A DNA stretch of 63,629 bases, taken from assembly GCA_041658605.1 (NCBI GenBank), contig JBAZZU010000013.1, forward strand, positions 1 through 63,629, in the 5' to 3' direction. The stretch is from JBAZWE01 sp041658605. GTDB lineage: Bacteria > Actinomycetota > Thermoleophilia > BMS3ABIN01. The notes beneath the pieces were generated by a model. It ran no database searches. It was not told the DNA's origin and was given only the letters and a program-made list of their open reading frames with translations. This document shows, piece after piece, positions 33,722 through 41,381 of this stretch. A program made the translations under genes and the position numbers. Each line of letters opens with the position of its first letter. The stretch's first letter is position 1.

Positions 33722-34579
33722 ATGACAACCATAGCACAAACAGGCATGAAAGCAACCAACCCGCTGGTGCCGGAACCGGCGACGGTGACGGAGGTGATCG
33801 TCGAGACCGGCAACATCAGGACCGTTCGCATGCGGTTCGACGATCCCGCCACCATGGAGGACTTCACGTTCCTGCCGGGGCAGATCGGCCAGCTTGGTAT
33901 TTTGGGAGCCGGCGAGTCCACGTTCGCCATATCCTCGCCGCCTTCGCAGAAAGAATATTTCCAGTTCTCGGTGATGAAAACGGGTGTCGTAACCAGCGCC
34001 ATCCACGAGCTTTCCGCGGGCGACTGCGTCTCAGTGCGGGCGCCGATGGGTTGCGCCTTTCCCACGGATGACTGGAAGGGCAGGAACATCATCGTGGCCG
34101 GCGGCGGCATCGGCATGGCGCCCCTGCGCTCGCTGTTCATGTATTTGCTTGACCACCGTGATGATTACGGCGAGCTTATGCTCGTGTACGGCGCCCGTAT
34201 GCCCGAAGACCTCTGCTTTGAGGCCGACCGCCTGGCATGGGAGCAGCGGGACGACATGAAGTTCATCTCCACGATCGATAACGTATGCTCCGGCTGGGAC
34301 GGATGCGTCGGCCTGGTGCCGTCGATCCTCGAGGAAGAGGCGCCGCCGCCGGACAACGCGGTCGCCATCACCTGCGGTCCGCCGATTATGATCAAGTTCA
34401 CTCTCCAGAGTTTAGACAGGATGGGCTTCAGGGAAGAACAGATATATACGACACTTGAGCGCAGGATGAAGTGTGGTATTGGCCTCTGCGGCCGCTGCAA
34501 CGTGGGAGCGAAATACGTCTGCACGGACGGGCCCGTTTTTTCACTGGCTGATTTAAGGGAGCTGCCCGACGAATTGTAG
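33722..34579 (+). CDS. flxA: FAD/NAD(P)-binding subunit of the Flx module (AsrB/HydG-like)
   Basis: 285 residues. Ferredoxin-NADP reductase fold: FLPGQIGQLGILGAGESTFAISSPP for FAD, VRAPMGCAFP, NIIVAGGGIGMAPLRSLF for NAD(P), ITCGPPIMIKFTL, and a C-terminal Cys cluster CGIGLCGRCNVGAKYVC for a 2Fe-2S centre. Probably the NADH entry point of the complex, which would fit control by Rex. Last gene of the operon. NADH versus NADPH preference cannot be read with confidence. Confidence 0.85.
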   Translation: MTTIAQTGMKATNPLVPEPATVTEVIVETGNIRTVRMRFDDPATMEDFTFLPGQIGQLGILGAGESTFAISSPPSQKEYFQFSVMKTGVVTSAIHELSAGDCVSVRAPMGCAFPTDDWKGRNIIVAGGGIGMAPLRSLFMYLLDHRDDYGELMLVYGARMPEDLCFEADRLAWEQRDDMKFISTIDNVCSGWDGCVGLVPSILEEEAPPPDNAVAITCGPPIMIKFTLQSLDRMGFREEQIYTTLERRMKCGIGLCGRCNVGAKYVCTDGPVFSLADLRELPDEL

Positions 34580-34657
34580 GATCATCGAAAAGACGCCACG
34601 GACGAGACGGTGGACTATAATGAGGGCAAGATATCCATTTGTCGCTAAAGGAGAAAC

Positions 34658-35314
34658 ATGAAAATAAGGTGGCTTGGACACAGCTGTTTTCTCCTAACCG
34701 CGGATTCCGGCGCAACGCTGCTTACGGACCCCTACGACACCAGCGCTTATCCCGACACCCTGCTGCACGCTCCGCTTGATGAATCTCCTGACGTGGTCAC
34801 GTCCAGCCACGACCACGCCGACCACGCCAACATCGAAGCGATAGCAGGGACTCCCGAGATAGTCAAAACGCCGGCGGCGCGGGAGACCGCGGGCTTTTCG
34901 ATCAGGGGGGTCGAAACCTTCCACGACACGCAGTCCGGCGCCATGCGCGGCGCCAACATAATCTTTATTATCAAATCGGGCGGTTTGACGGTCTGCCATC
35001 TCGGCGACCTGGGCCACGAACTGACGGCAGAGCAGGCGCGGCAGATCGGCGCTATAGATGTGCTGTTTATCCCCGTAGGGGGCAAATTCACAATCGACGC
35101 CGCGGCGGCTACGCGCATCTGGCAGCAGCTCGCGCCGCCGCTGACTTTCCCCATGCACTACCGAAACGACAAATGCCTCTTTAAGATAGACGGCGTCGAC
35201 GGGTTCACCGCGGGCAAGCCGGACGTGGAGACGCCCGGAACCAGCGAAATGACCATGGAAAAGGAAAACCTTCCCCAAAGCCCGAAAATAGTCGTGCTCG
35301 ATCACGCGAACTGA
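34658..35314 (+). CDS. Metal-dependent hydrolase, metallo-beta-lactamase fold (UPF0173)
   Basis: 218 residues. Seen: KIRWLGHSCFLL at the start, the metal motif SSHDHADHAN (HxHxDH), ETFHDTQSGAMRGANIIF, CHLGDLGHEL, and PMHYRNDKC, as in the UPF0173/YtkL group. The substrate is not known for this family. AAAGGAGAAAC precedes the ATG. A TATAAT at 34614-34619 could be a -10 box but no good -35 was found. It is separated by 78 nt from the flx genes, so co-transcription is possible. Confidence 0.85.
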   Translation: MKIRWLGHSCFLLTADSGATLLTDPYDTSAYPDTLLHAPLDESPDVVTSSHDHADHANIEAIAGTPEIVKTPAARETAGFSIRGVETFHDTQSGAMRGANIIFIIKSGGLTVCHLGDLGHELTAEQARQIGAIDVLFIPVGGKFTIDAAAATRIWQQLAPPLTFPMHYRNDKCLFKIDGVDGFTAGKPDVETPGTSEMTMEKENLPQSPKIVVLDHAN

Positions 35315-35422
35315 TATAAGGTCCCGGCAGAATTTTTGCGAACAGGTCCTCCTCAATAAATCCAGCCGTGGTCCGATGTCTGTCTTTGTCCGTGTGAAAC
35401 AAATGGGTCAGGGTGGAAACAG

Positions 35423-36199
35423 GTGGATCTGATATTCTTCTGCATAGCACTTTTCTTATTCGGAGCCGTCTTCGGCAGCTTCCTGAACGTATGCATCTAT
35501 CGTCTGCCGCTGAAGGAGTCGATCGTCTCACCAGGCTCCCGCTGCCCCGGATGCGGGCACGAGCTGCGCTGGTTTGAGAACGTGCCGCTGATCAGCTACG
35601 CGGCGCTTAAGGGCAGATGCAGGAATTGCGGCGAGCCGATATCGTGGCGATACCCGCTGGTGGAGTTCCTCAATGCCGCCCTCTGGGCCTTCGCGGGCTG
35701 GCGTTTCGGCATCGAGCCTGTAACAGTTCCGGCGCTGCTTCTGATCTCCACTCTGATAATCATATTCTTCATCGACCTCGAGCATTACATCATCCCCAAT
35801 GTCGTCGTGCTTCCCGTAGCGGTCATGGGCCTGGTGGCGATGGTCGCCATTTCGCTTACGACAAAAGATCCGGACTTTCCCGTCTGGTGGGCGTTTCCGC
35901 TGTCAGGGCTGATCGCTGCGGCCGTGTTCTTCATCATCGCCGTTGCCGTCCCCAAGGGGATGGGCATGGGTGATGTCAAAATGGTGGGCATGATGGGTTT
36001 CTTCCTGGGGAGGACGGCGGCGCTGGGTATCTTCATCGGCGTCCTGCTCGGCTCGCTCGTGGGCATCGGCCTCATGATCACCGGGAAAAAAGGGCGCAAG
36101 AGCCGGCTGCCGCTTGGCCCTTTTCTAGCGGTGGGCGCTATGGCCGCGCTTTTTTACGGCGAGGCGATAATCGGGCCGTATCTGAAGCTGTTTGAGTGA
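35423..36199 (+). CDS. pilD: Prepilin peptidase (type IV leader peptidase)
   Basis: 258 residues, about eight membrane segments. Seen: FGAVFGSFLNVCIYRLP; the zinc-type cytoplasmic loop CPGCGHEL...CRNCGEPISWRYPLVE; the first catalytic Asp region FIDLEHYIIPNVVV; and the second, PKGMGMGDVKMVGMMGFFLG (GxGD). Cleaves and usually methylates prepilins. GTG start at 35423. No other pilus assembly genes are nearby; the pilin-like protein at 1.6-2.0 kb is the only possible partner seen. Confidence 0.93.
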   Translation: MDLIFFCIALFLFGAVFGSFLNVCIYRLPLKESIVSPGSRCPGCGHELRWFENVPLISYAALKGRCRNCGEPISWRYPLVEFLNAALWAFAGWRFGIEPVTVPALLLISTLIIIFFIDLEHYIIPNVVVLPVAVMGLVAMVAISLTTKDPDFPVWWAFPLSGLIAAAVFFIIAVAVPKGMGMGDVKMVGMMGFFLGRTAALGIFIGVLLGSLVGIGLMITGKKGRKSRLPLGPFLAVGAMAALFYGEAIIGPYLKLFE

Positions 36200-36280
36200 C
36201 CGCTTTTTGGCTTTCGCCGGTCTCGCTCTAGTGCAGCCGACCGGTGCATGATCTTTCTTAACACACGTTAACCATACTTT

Positions 36281-36311
36281 TTGCCGTTCACATGCGTTTT
36301 TCAGGTATAAT
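36281..36311 (+). promoter_or_regulatory. Candidate promoter of the TPR protein gene
   Basis: TTGCCG (36281-36286), 19 nt, TATAAT (36306-36311), 36 nt before the TTG start. The -10 is perfect; the spacer is long. Confidence 0.45.
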
Positions 36312-36347
36312 ATCCAGGAAAGTTTCTTCCCTCCCGGAGGTGTGTTC

Positions 36348-36974
36348 TTGAAGATCAAAGGCTATTACTGGGCCATTATCGCGGCGGCCGCCCTGGTGGT
36401 CATCGCTATTTTCATCGTTCCACTGTTAACCGGCAGCGATGACAACAGCAACAGCGGGCCAGGCCACTCCGCCGACCAGCTGGCCTCCTACGAGTCCATC
36501 GACTACACGCCCGTGGTCGAAACATATCAGAGCCTGATCAAGGAAAACCCGAACGATACTTTCGTGCTGGACAGTTTCGGCAACTTCTATATGCAGACCG
36601 GCAAGTACAAGGAAGCCAAGGACCAGTATGAGAAGGCCGCGGCCCTGAATCCAAACAACCCGTCTTTCTTCGCCGGCACCGGTGAGGCTTATTCCATGCT
36701 GGGAATGCTCGACCTTGCCAACAGGGAGATCGACAAGGGGCTCGCGCTCGATCCCGCCAACCAGACGCTCATGGTCCTGAAAGGCAACATCCTCTCCAAT
36801 CAGAACAAGCGTGACGAGGCGAAGATCTGGTGGCAGAAAGCTTATGACGTAAATCCCTCGACCCAGATCGGCGTCATGGCGGGACAGTTCCTGCAGGGAC
36901 AGGCGGCCGGGTCAACAGGAGACGGCAGCGGCAGCAGCAACCCGCACGCGACAGGCGAGATACCGCTCGAGTAG
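36348..36974 (+). CDS. Membrane-anchored TPR protein
   Basis: 208 residues. N-terminal membrane anchor (IKGYYWAIIAAAALVVIAIFIVPLL), a Ser/Asn-rich linker, then about three tetratricopeptide repeats (about 60-170; for example GKYKEAKDQYEKAAALNPNNP and LDLANREIDKGLALDPANQ). The end is Gly/Ser-rich. Start is TTG at 36348 with GGAGG 7 nt upstream; a GTG 6 nt earlier is too close to that Shine-Dalgarno. Probably a scaffold on the outer face of the membrane, partner unknown. Confidence 0.75.
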   Translation: MKIKGYYWAIIAAAALVVIAIFIVPLLTGSDDNSNSGPGHSADQLASYESIDYTPVVETYQSLIKENPNDTFVLDSFGNFYMQTGKYKEAKDQYEKAAALNPNNPSFFAGTGEAYSMLGMLDLANREIDKGLALDPANQTLMVLKGNILSNQNKRDEAKIWWQKAYDVNPSTQIGVMAGQFLQGQAAGSTGDGSGSSNPHATGEIPLE

Positions 36975-37033
36975 TCAGCCGCGGCAGCACCTGATCATTA
37001 CCGAAATAAATGTCCCGGTAAATCGAAGCGCAG

Positions 37034-37056
37034 GGATGACGGTTGGAACGTCATCC
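37034..37056. repeat. 8-bp inverted repeat downstream of the TPR gene
   Basis: GGATGACG (37034-37041) and CGTCATCC (37049-37056) around a 7-nt loop, without a T run on either side. Possibly a factor-dependent terminator or an operator. The rest of the gap 36975-37338 holds only the mraZ control region. Confidence 0.35.
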
Positions 37057-37284
37057 ATCCCTCCCCACGACAACCCATAAGTCAGACCGCAGGATGAATC
37101 ACCGGCCTGGTAATCGCCCGAAACACCTTTTTTCCGCGTAAAATTCCCGAACCGCAAAAAACCTGTTTTCGCTATCAGCGCGTTCTATAAATCCATTTTG
37201 CAACGTAATCTGCAACATAAAGGGTAAATTTGCGCGAAAATTCGGGGAAACCCACTATTTATTTGCATGAAAATGCTTGCTCAG

Positions 37285-37308
37285 TGGTGAAAAGTGGTAT
37301 AAGGTGGG
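37285..37308 (+). promoter_or_regulatory. MraZ operator: three direct repeats at 10-bp period
   Basis: TGGT (37285), TGGT (37295) and TGGG (37305), each 10 bp apart. MraZ is known to bind three or four TGGG-type repeats spaced 10 bp upstream of its own gene. A TTGCTC/TATAAG pair overlaps the repeats, fitting autorepression of the division cluster. Confidence 0.65.
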
Positions 37309-37338
37309 GAACGAAATCCAGACCGTCTAAGGAATTAC

Positions 37339-37767
37339 ATGCCAGCTTTCAGATTTTGGGGACATTTTCAACACTCATTAGATTCGAAGAACAGGGTGGC
37401 GATTCCTGCAAAGTTCCGCCAGCAGTTATCCGACAGCAAAGTCGTGGTGACGGAATATTTCGAGGGATGCCTGGCTGTTTACCCGGCTGCGGAGTGGGAG
37501 CGGTTCATCAAACAGGAGTTATCGGGCATGAGTTCGATCGACAGCAGGCACAACCGTGACATCGGCCGCATGCTCTATGGCTCGGCTGACGAAAGTCAGA
37601 TCGACAAGCAGGGACGGATCAGCCTGTCCGCCTATCACCTCGAAGCCGCGGGGATAGGCAAGGAAGTGATCTTCAAGGGTGTGAACGACAGGTTCGAGAT
37701 CTGGGATCGCAAGAAATGGGATGCCCATCGGGCGGCCTATAAAAAACGGGAGGCGGAGGAGGAGTAG
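37339..37767 (+). CDS. mraZ: Transcriptional regulator MraZ
   Basis: DNA-binding AbrB-fold regulator, first gene of the dcw cluster. 142 residues, the usual length. Seen: two tandem MraZ half-domains, FWGHFQHSLDSKNRVAIPAKFR and YGSADESQIDKQGRISLSAY, each with the D-x-K-[NG]-R motif. It is preceded by an MraZ-box array, so autorepression is likely. The Glu-rich end is ordinary. Confidence 0.96.
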   Translation: MPAFRFWGHFQHSLDSKNRVAIPAKFRQQLSDSKVVVTEYFEGCLAVYPAAEWERFIKQELSGMSSIDSRHNRDIGRMLYGSADESQIDKQGRISLSAYHLEAAGIGKEVIFKGVNDRFEIWDRKKWDAHRAAYKKREAEEE

Positions 37768-37815
37768 ACAGGCGTGTTCTCCGAGCCTCACCACCAAAAA
37801 AGGGAGAAGGGAAGT

Positions 37816-38784
37816 ATGCAGTTAAATAACAGCATACGAGGGATTACAGCTAACGGGGCGCACGTGCCGGTTCTGGCTTCAGAACTGGTGGATCTTCTGG
37901 AGCCGCAGCCCGATGACACGATCATCGACTGCACTTTTGGCGCCGGTGGTCACGCACGCAAGATTTCCGGAGGGCTTGGCAAGAGCGCGCTCTTCATCGG
38001 CATCGACCGCGATCCGGTAGCCAGGCGATACTTCGACCTCTATTCGCAGTACCAGCCTTTCCGCTGCCGATTCCAGCAGGGCAATTTTGCCGATGCCCTC
38101 GAGCAGCTGGACGAAAAAGATTTCGAGGCGGACCTGATTTATATGGACCTGGGCGTCTCATCCATGCAGCTGGATCGTCCGGAGCGGGGTTTTTCCTACA
38201 GCTACAACGCCCCCCTGGACATGCGCATGGATCCGGACAACCGCTCGACTGCCCGGGACCTCGTCAACGAGCTTCCGTACAAGGAACTGGCCTATATCTT
38301 CAAGACATACGGGGAAGAGCGCTATGCGCGGCAGATTGCCAAGCGCATCTGCAACGAGCGTGAAACGAAACCCTTTGAATCAACACTGCAGCTGGTGGAC
38401 GTGATCAAGGCTGCCATTCCGACCCCCGCCCGTTTCGGCGCCGGTCACCCCGCGCGCCGGGTCTTCCAGGCCCTGAGGATCGCCGTCAATGACGAGCTGG
38501 GCTCGCTGGAGAGAGGGCTTCAGAACGCGCTCAATCTCCTGGCTCCCGGCGGCAGGCTGGCGGTCATCAGCTTCCATTCGCTGGAGGACCGCATCGTCAA
38601 GCAGTTTTTCGCCGCGCGCGTCGGCAAGTGCACCTGTCCGCCCGACCTGCCCACGTGCGTCTGCGAGGCGCAGGCAGAAGTACGCATAGTCAACCGGCGG
38701 CCGATCTCGCCATCGGATGAGGAAATCGATGAAAACCCGCGCTCCCAGTCAGCAAAGCTGAGGGTCGCGGAGAAACTCGGTTAA
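37816..38784 (+). CDS. rsmH: 16S rRNA (cytosine(1402)-N(4))-methyltransferase RsmH
   Basis: 322 residues. Seen: HVPVLASELVDLL, the SAM site DCTFGAGGHARKI, DLGVSSMQLDRPERGFSY, DMRMDP, and HPARRVFQALRIAVNDELG, ending with ISFHSLEDRIVKQFF. Start at ATG 37816 with a GGGAAG just upstream; an in-frame ATG at 37774 gives a 14-residue extension outside the family. Typical second gene of the dcw cluster. Confidence 0.96.
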   Translation: MQLNNSIRGITANGAHVPVLASELVDLLEPQPDDTIIDCTFGAGGHARKISGGLGKSALFIGIDRDPVARRYFDLYSQYQPFRCRFQQGNFADALEQLDEKDFEADLIYMDLGVSSMQLDRPERGFSYSYNAPLDMRMDPDNRSTARDLVNELPYKELAYIFKTYGEERYARQIAKRICNERETKPFESTLQLVDVIKAAIPTPARFGAGHPARRVFQALRIAVNDELGSLERGLQNALNLLAPGGRLAVISFHSLEDRIVKQFFAARVGKCTCPPDLPTCVCEAQAEVRIVNRRPISPSDEEIDENPRSQSAKLRVAEKLG

Positions 38785-38793
38785 GAGAGGAAC

Positions 38794-39243
38794 ATGGCCA
38801 GAACAGCAAAACAGGACTGGGGCTTTACCGAGATAACGCGCAAGTTTGAGCGCGATTCAAAGCCGGCCTTAAAGAGGGCGCCCGAGCGGCGGCGGGTCTC
38901 CGTCTCCGCAAGCGGCACCATGCATGTAGGCCTCTGGCTGTCTGCGGTGGCCGTCTTTCTGCTGGGACTGGTTGCCGTGCACGTAGGCATCCTCAAGAAG
39001 AATATGGAATTCAACGAACTCATCCGGGAGAAGAGCACGCTTTCGGCGGACAACGCCAGGCTCTCCAGCGAGGTCGCCGGTCTCAGCTCGCCCGAAAGGA
39101 TCGAGCAGATCGCCACCCAGTCCCTGGGCATGGTCCCTCCCGAGAAGGTTCAGTATGTTTACATCGGCCCGTCTGAGGCACGGCAGAATTATGCCGACCT
39201 CGATGCATTCGGCGCCGGTGGCGGAAGGACGGCGGCCCCTTAG
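38794..39243 (+). CDS. ftsL: FtsL/septum formation initiator-like protein
   Basis: 149 residues. Basic cytoplasmic N-terminus (1-43), one membrane segment (about 44-65, HVGLWLSAVAVFLLGLVAVHVG), then a coiled coil (about 66-100) and RIEQIATQSLGMVPPEKVQYVYI, the FtsL/DivIC ending. Together with FtsQ and FtsI it should act in the divisome. Position between rsmH and ftsI supports ftsL. AGAGAGGAAC precedes the ATG. Confidence 0.85.
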   Translation: MARTAKQDWGFTEITRKFERDSKPALKRAPERRRVSVSASGTMHVGLWLSAVAVFLLGLVAVHVGILKKNMEFNELIREKSTLSADNARLSSEVAGLSSPERIEQIATQSLGMVPPEKVQYVYIGPSEARQNYADLDAFGAGGGRTAAP

Positions 39244-40908
39244 GTGCCGGCGCTTGGCAACCCAGACAGGCGCATCCGGTGGATCCTACTCTGCTTTGTC
39301 ATGATGTTTTTCGCCGTCGGCGTACGCGTCGTTTTTCTCCAGACTGTCCAGGCAAGCGAACTCTCCCAGCAGGCGGCGCAGCAGCACGTTCAGCAGTTTG
39401 ATCTGCCCGCGCGCCGGGGCACGATCTTCGACCGCGGCGGCAACGAGCTGGCCGTCGGAGAAGAGACCAGGACGATCTACGCGACGCCCTATCTGATCGA
39501 AGACCCCCTCGGGACTTCGAAGTTCATCGGAGAGATCTTAAAGCAGGACTCCAACACCATCCTTGAGAAACTCTCCGACCGCGACTCCGGCTTTGTCTAC
39601 CTCGCCAGGCGTGTCGACACCAGGCTGGCGGAGGAGATAGAAAAACGAAACATCGCGGGTATCGGTTTCCTCTCGGAAGAAAAGCGTAAGTATCCACAGA
39701 ACCAGGTGGCCTCCCAGGTGATCGGTTTTGCCGGCATGGACAACCGCGGGCTGACGGGCCTCGAGCTGCAGATGGACGATTTCCTCTCCGGGGTTGGCGG
39801 ACGCCAGCGCGTAATCACTGACGCCGGCGGCAAGCAGATCGAGATGCTCAGCCTGGAGGAGGGCACCCGCGGCACCGACGTCTGGCTGACGATTGATCAG
39901 GCGATCCAGTTCGAGACGGAAAAAGTGCTTACAGAAACCGTCAAGCAATGGTCGGCCAAAGGAGCTTGTGCCGTCGTCATGAATCCGAAGACCGGCGAGG
40001 TCTACGCCATGGTCAACGTCCCTACGGCGGACGCCAACAGGTTTGACAGCCTCACCGAAGACCAGAGGCGCAACCGCGTGGTCACCGACAGTTATGAGCC
40101 AGGCTCGGTCTTCAAATCGGTGACAGCGGCCGCGGGGCTCGAGGAAAAAGCCGTTGCTCCGGGCCAGAGCCTCTACCTTCCCCCTGAGCTCGAGCTGGGC
40201 GGCAGGACGATCAAGGATGCCGTCGACCGCGGCGAAGTAAGCTGGGATTTAAGCCAGATACTGGTCCACTCCAGCAACGTCGGCGCCGTGACTGTAGGTA
40301 TGCGGGTCGGGGACGAGATGCTCGACAGCTGGATCCGGCGCTTCGGTTTTGGCGCGCCCACCGGCATAGATTATCCGGGTGAAGCCCAGGGAATTGTGGT
40401 TCCACCCGAATTGTGGTCAGGTTCGACGATCGGCAACGTGCCTATCGGACAGGGCATATCGGTGACCGCGCTGCAGATGGCCTCGGCATATTCGACTATT
40501 GCCAACGGCGGCGTTCTGATGAAACCCCACCTGGTCGGCCGCGTCGGAGCAGAGGAGCAGGAGCAGCCGGAAGGGCAACGCATCATCAGCGAGCAGACAT
40601 CGAGGCTGCTGGCGACTTATCTGACCCAGGTGGTTGAGGAGGGCGGCGCCCCCCTGGCACAGATAAATGGCTACCATGTGGCCGGCAAGACGGGCACCGC
40701 ACAGAAGCCGATGCCCGACGGTTCGGGATATTCCGAGGAGAATTATATCGGCTCGTTCATCGGTTTCGCGCCGGCGAACGACCCGCAGCTGGTCGTCATG
40801 GTGATGGTGGATGAGCCGCATCCCTTCGGCGGCGGTGCCACAGTGGCCGCGCCGGCTTTCCAGAAGATCACCCAGTTCTCCCTTCAGAAACTGAGGATAG
40901 TGCCATGA
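39244..40908 (+). CDS. ftsI: Septal transpeptidase FtsI (class B penicillin-binding protein)
   Basis: Cross-links septal peptidoglycan outside the membrane. 554 residues. Seen: an N-terminal anchor (about 12-32), the dimerization domain with LPARRGTIFDRGGNELAV, and the transpeptidase motifs SVFK (Ser288-Lys291), SSN (343-345) and KTGT (from Lys482). No PASTA repeats at the C-terminus, unlike many Gram-positive relatives. GTG start directly on the ftsL stop, no spacer. Confidence 0.96.
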   Translation: MPALGNPDRRIRWILLCFVMMFFAVGVRVVFLQTVQASELSQQAAQQHVQQFDLPARRGTIFDRGGNELAVGEETRTIYATPYLIEDPLGTSKFIGEILKQDSNTILEKLSDRDSGFVYLARRVDTRLAEEIEKRNIAGIGFLSEEKRKYPQNQVASQVIGFAGMDNRGLTGLELQMDDFLSGVGGRQRVITDAGGKQIEMLSLEEGTRGTDVWLTIDQAIQFETEKVLTETVKQWSAKGACAVVMNPKTGEVYAMVNVPTADANRFDSLTEDQRRNRVVTDSYEPGSVFKSVTAAAGLEEKAVAPGQSLYLPPELELGGRTIKDAVDRGEVSWDLSQILVHSSNVGAVTVGMRVGDEMLDSWIRRFGFGAPTGIDYPGEAQGIVVPPELWSGSTIGNVPIGQGISVTALQMASAYSTIANGGVLMKPHLVGRVGAEEQEQPEGQRIISEQTSRLLATYLTQVVEEGGAPLAQINGYHVAGKTGTAQKPMPDGSGYSEENYIGSFIGFAPANDPQLVVMVMVDEPHPFGGGATVAAPAFQKITQFSLQKLRIVP

Positions 40909-41075
40909 AATACCGCGCCATGGACCGGCTGGAAAGCATAACCGGCGCCGGACCTTTCATCTGCGGCAGTGAGCCGGATGCAACCCGGATTGTAGAAATC
41001 GCCAAGTTATCCACAAGAAATTGTGTCGCGGGGTATCCTTATCAAGCCATATTGTGTAAAATTACTTCCCGATGA
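40905..41075 (+). CDS. Small ORF in the murE position, coupled to ftsI
   Basis: 56 codons, not recognised. Its ATG overlaps the ftsI stop (ATGA), and its own stop overlaps the next small ORF's ATG (ATGA), so translation could pass down the chain. Third-position GC is lower than in the neighbours, especially near the end, which argues against strong selection. A stretch near residues 32-49 vaguely recalls the MurE start, but too weakly to call. A perfect DnaA box lies within it. May be chance. Confidence 0.3.
   Translation: MKYRAMDRLESITGAGPFICGSEPDATRIVEIAKLSTRNCVAGYPYQAILCKITSR
41007..41015 (+). promoter_or_regulatory. Perfect DnaA box
   Basis: TTATCCACA matches the DnaA consensus TTATNCACA. 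A lone box inside the ftsI-murF interval; no cluster of boxes and no AT-rich unwinding region, so it is not an origin. Could allow DnaA to affect murF and downstream transcription. Confidence 0.45.
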
Positions 41076-41344
41076 AGGCGGAATTCTACCTAACCCTTCT
41101 CGACGGCCTCCTGGCCACCGCGGTCTACCATCCCCATAAACCAGGCATATTCCAGCGGACAACCTCATTCTGGTCGGTCCCTCTTTGCTCGCACGAGTGG
41201 GAACCGGTTGATTTCGTCCGCACTACCGTTACTGCCGTGCCGGTTTCTGTAAGCTGTGACAGGGAGCCGGGGAAGGAGCAGGGGATGAGGACTTCGGCCA
41301 CGCCGGTGTGCCGGTACCGGCTGTCCCTGCACGACGATGTCTAG
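41072..41344 (+). CDS. Small ORF before murF, in the murE position
   Basis: 90 codons, not recognised. The ATG overlaps the previous small ORF's stop, and it ends 4 nt before an in-frame ATG of the murF region. Third-position GC is about 74 percent, close to that of real genes here. No known domain, no signal peptide. It could be a genuine small protein, a leader, or decayed sequence left after loss of murE. Low confidence. Confidence 0.35.
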   Translation: MKAEFYLTLLDGLLATAVYHPHKPGIFQRTTSFWSVPLCSHEWEPVDFVRTTVTAVPVSVSCDREPGKEQGMRTSATPVCRYRLSLHDDV

Positions 41345-41381
41345 AGGTATGACAGGTTCAATTCTAAAACAGGCGGAAGAA

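Noticed and set aside
41007..41015. DnaA box as part of a replication origin
   Set aside because: Only one box, no AT-rich unwinding region, no dnaA or dnaN nearby.
40905..41344. Interval considered as a murE pseudogene
   Set aside because: No MurE P-loop or ligase motif in any frame, and 430 nt is too short; the weak similarity at residues 32-49 is not enough.
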